NCBI GenBank assembly: GCA_022704725.1
Contig: JAKJFV010000063.1
Location: 1-7,801 of the forward strand
DNA: 7,801 bases
Direction: 5' to 3'
From: Spirochaetota bacterium
Lineage (GTDB): Bacteria > Spirochaetota > Spirochaetia > Treponematales > Treponemataceae
This document shows positions 6,026 to 7,801 of the stretch, piece by piece. The notes under the pieces are model-generated. The model saw nothing but the letters and a program-made list of their open reading frames with translations, did not search any database and was not told the DNA's origin. Position numbers and translations under genes: made by a program. The stretch's first letter is position 1. Each line of letters opens with the position of its first letter.

Positions 6026-7801
6026 ATGAAAAGTCCTGTTTTTGCTGCTGTTAACACCCGGTACAATCACACAAATTTAGCTGTCCGTTCTCTTGCCTCT
6101 TTTATTCATGCCCGCACAGGCATACCGTCAATTATTATAGAAAAAACGACAGCCGAACCCTTTTCTGTGCTTCTTCGATCAATCTTTGATGCTTTGGGAC
6201 CCGATGATACAGAGAAAAGCGCACTCCTTCTTTTTTCAATATATATTTGGAATGCACCCGTTATGTTCGCCCTTGCAGAAGAAGTAAAAAAGGTGTTTCC
6301 TCATTGTATTCTAGGATGCGGAGGCCCGGAAGTTTCCTATAATGCCTCCGCTGTTTTTGCAAAAAACCCCTCCTTCGATTTTATTATACGGGGAGAGGGG
6401 GAAGAAACCCTTTGTGACTGTGTAGAACTGTATTCCTCCTTGTATAACGCACACAGCTGCGCTCTACTCAAGGATGAATTTGTTCAGGCATTGGAAAAAA
6501 TTCCGGGGCTCTATGTAAAAGGCAGAGGAGAAACTGCTCCTTCTTCAATCTTTACCGGAGAACGGCAGCCCTTATGCTCACTCGATAATCTTGTTTTCCC
6601 GTATCCTACACTGTGCCGGTTTTCAAAAGATCAAATAGAGACAGCCTCTTTAGAAAGAATGCCTCCCTTCGCCGACCATGCAGATCCCTCCAATCATATT
6701 TTTTACTATGAATCATCCAGGGGCTGTCCCTTCCGCTGTTCCTACTGCCTCTCTTCTATTGATAAAAATGTGCGGTTTTTAAGTCTTGAGCGGGTTTACA
6801 AGGATTTACAGATTTTTTTAGATGCAAAAGTCTCTTTAGTCAAATTTGTCGACCGTACATTTAATCTTAATGAGGACCGCTACCTTTCAATATGGAAATA
6901 CATTTTAGCTCATCATAACAGCATTACAATGTTCCACTTTGAAATTGCAGCTGAACAGTGTACAGACTCTGTTCTTGATTTTCTGCAGGGTGTTCCCGAA
7001 GGAGTTATGCAGTTTGAAGTCGGCGTTCAGACTATGAACCCTCAAACACTTTCACAAATTAGACGGCCTTTTAATAAGGCTCACCTTGAATCTGTTATCA
7101 GCAGAATTCCTAAAACCATTCATCTTCATCTGGACCTTATTGCAGGATTACCTCATGAGGATCTTAGATCTTTCCGCTCCTCTTTTGATCAGACAATTGC
7201 ACTTAAGCCGGATATGCTCCAGCTTGGTTTTTTAAAAATACTCCATGGAACAGAGATGGAAAGCTATGCAGCGGAACATCCGCAGTACCGCTGGCTTTCT
7301 GTTCCGCCGTATGAAGTTTTACAGTCGCCTGCTATGTCTTGCAAGGATCTTCTTTTTTTAAAAGATATAGAACATCTTTGTGATGTGTATTATAACAGCG
7401 GCAGCTTTACGTCTCTTTTTTCGTATTTAATTGATAAAGCTTTTTCTTTATTCGATGTGTTTGAAAGTATGGTACTTTTTTTTAAGGAGCAAAACCTTTT
7501 TGAAAACAAACATACTCTTAAGTCCTATGCGGCCTTTTTAGGAAGTTTTCTGGAAAGTTCTTTTTTCACGCCTGCTGACGGTTCAGACATCTTTACGCTT
7601 AAGGAGCTTCTGCGTTTCGATTTTCTGCGAATTACAAAACCCGGTTCTTTCCCGTCATGGTTTTCAAGACATTATTCCAAGGATCTTCATCATAAGGCGC
7701 TTACCGAACATACCCAGTTTAAAAGCACCAGAGAAGCATACTCGTACTCGGAATATGAAGAATTTGAGATTAATCCCTATACTTATGAAAAACAAAAGAG
7801 T
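6026..7801 (+). CDS. B12-binding domain radical SAM protein, probably DUF4080 type (partial, C-terminus cut by the window edge)
   Basis: Open from ATG 6026 to the right edge, 592 residues so far. The N-terminal part (5-135) resembles a cobalamin-binding domain: VNTRYNHTNLAVRSL (9-23), LFSIYIWN (69-76), GCGGPEVSY (97-105) and the IIRGEGEET turn (120-128). The classic DxHxxG lower-ligand motif is absent, as in many proteins of this class. The radical SAM domain (about 225-420) has the cluster motif in SSRGCPFRCSYC (C234, C238, C241) and family stretches KFVDRTFN (273-280), FEVGVQTMNP (330-339) and DLIAGLPHED (370-379). The region after about 420 fits the DUF4080 C-terminal domain of this group, whose function is unknown to me. 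The ribosome site is weak (AGG at 6018-6020, overlapping the previous stop), implying coupling. The substrate cannot be inferred. Confidence 0.88.
   Translation, partial: MKSPVFAAVNTRYNHTNLAVRSLASFIHARTGIPSIIIEKTTAEPFSVLLRSIFDALGPDDTEKSALLLFSIYIWNAPVMFALAEEVKKVFPHCILGCGGPEVSYNASAVFAKNPSFDFIIRGEGEETLCDCVELYSSLYNAHSCALLKDEFVQALEKIPGLYVKGRGETAPSSIFTGERQPLCSLDNLVFPYPTLCRFSKDQIETASLERMPPFADHADPSNHIFYYESSRGCPFRCSYCLSSIDKNVRFLSLERVYKDLQIFLDAKVSLVKFVDRTFNLNEDRYLSIWKYILAHHNSITMFHFEIAAEQCTDSVLDFLQGVPEGVMQFEVGVQTMNPQTLSQIRRPFNKAHLESVISRIPKTIHLHLDLIAGLPHEDLRSFRSSFDQTIALKPDMLQLGFLKILHGTEMESYAAEHPQYRWLSVPPYEVLQSPAMSCKDLLFLKDIEHLCDVYYNSGSFTSLFSYLIDKAFSLFDVFESMVLFFKEQNLFENKHTLKSYAAFLGSFLESSFFTPADGSDIFTLKELLRFDFLRITKPGSFPSWFSRHYSKDLHHKALTEHTQFKSTREAYSYSEYEEFEINPYTYEKQKS

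Noticed and set aside
1..7801. CRISPR array, insertion sequence, phage or toxin-antitoxin genes, tRNA or rRNA
   Set aside because: No regularly spaced repeats, transposase or integrase motifs, or RNA gene signatures were seen. Coding density is typical of a stable chromosome segment.
6026..7801. Possible frameshift in the long radical SAM gene
   Set aside because: The frame stays open and family-like from 6026 to the edge with no stop, so it is only cut by the window.

Overview
This window carries eight protein genes and almost no spare DNA. It looks chromosomal: no mobile element, CRISPR array, tRNA or rRNA is visible. The base composition is A+T-leaning. The gene set (a flavodiiron oxygen/NO reductase, an iron-sulfur aldo/keto reductase and a B12-type radical SAM enzyme) points to an anaerobe. 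A small exported protein with barrel-like strands suggests a cell with an outer membrane. My best guess is a Treponema-like spirochaete, but that is an impression from gene content and protein style, not a proven assignment.

Left part, minus strand: an azlC-azlD pair (2245 down to 1201) encodes a branched-chain amino-acid exporter. It is followed by a 167-bp gap with several inverted repeats and then by an aldo/keto reductase with a C-terminal iron-sulfur motif, which runs off the left edge.

Middle and right part, plus strand: a LacX-like aldose epimerase (from 2303) and purU (3217-4068) are tightly coupled. After a 52-bp gap come a class A flavodiiron protein (4121-5368), a small exported protein of unknown function (5378-6019) and a B12-binding/radical SAM protein (from 6026, open at the right edge). 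The last three are only 6-9 bp apart and look co-transcribed.

Three things stand out. (1) A 23-nt palindromic element with 22 of 23 identical bases lies upstream of both the aldo/keto reductase and the flavodiiron gene, at almost the same distance from each start codon (22 and 23 nt). (2) azlC and the epimerase are divergent, with interlocking predicted promoters that would leave both mRNAs with almost no leader. (3) The epimerase has Asn where relatives usually have an active-site His. No plainly new defence or mobile system is present. The flavodiiron / exported protein / radical SAM cluster is the best candidate for undescribed biology.
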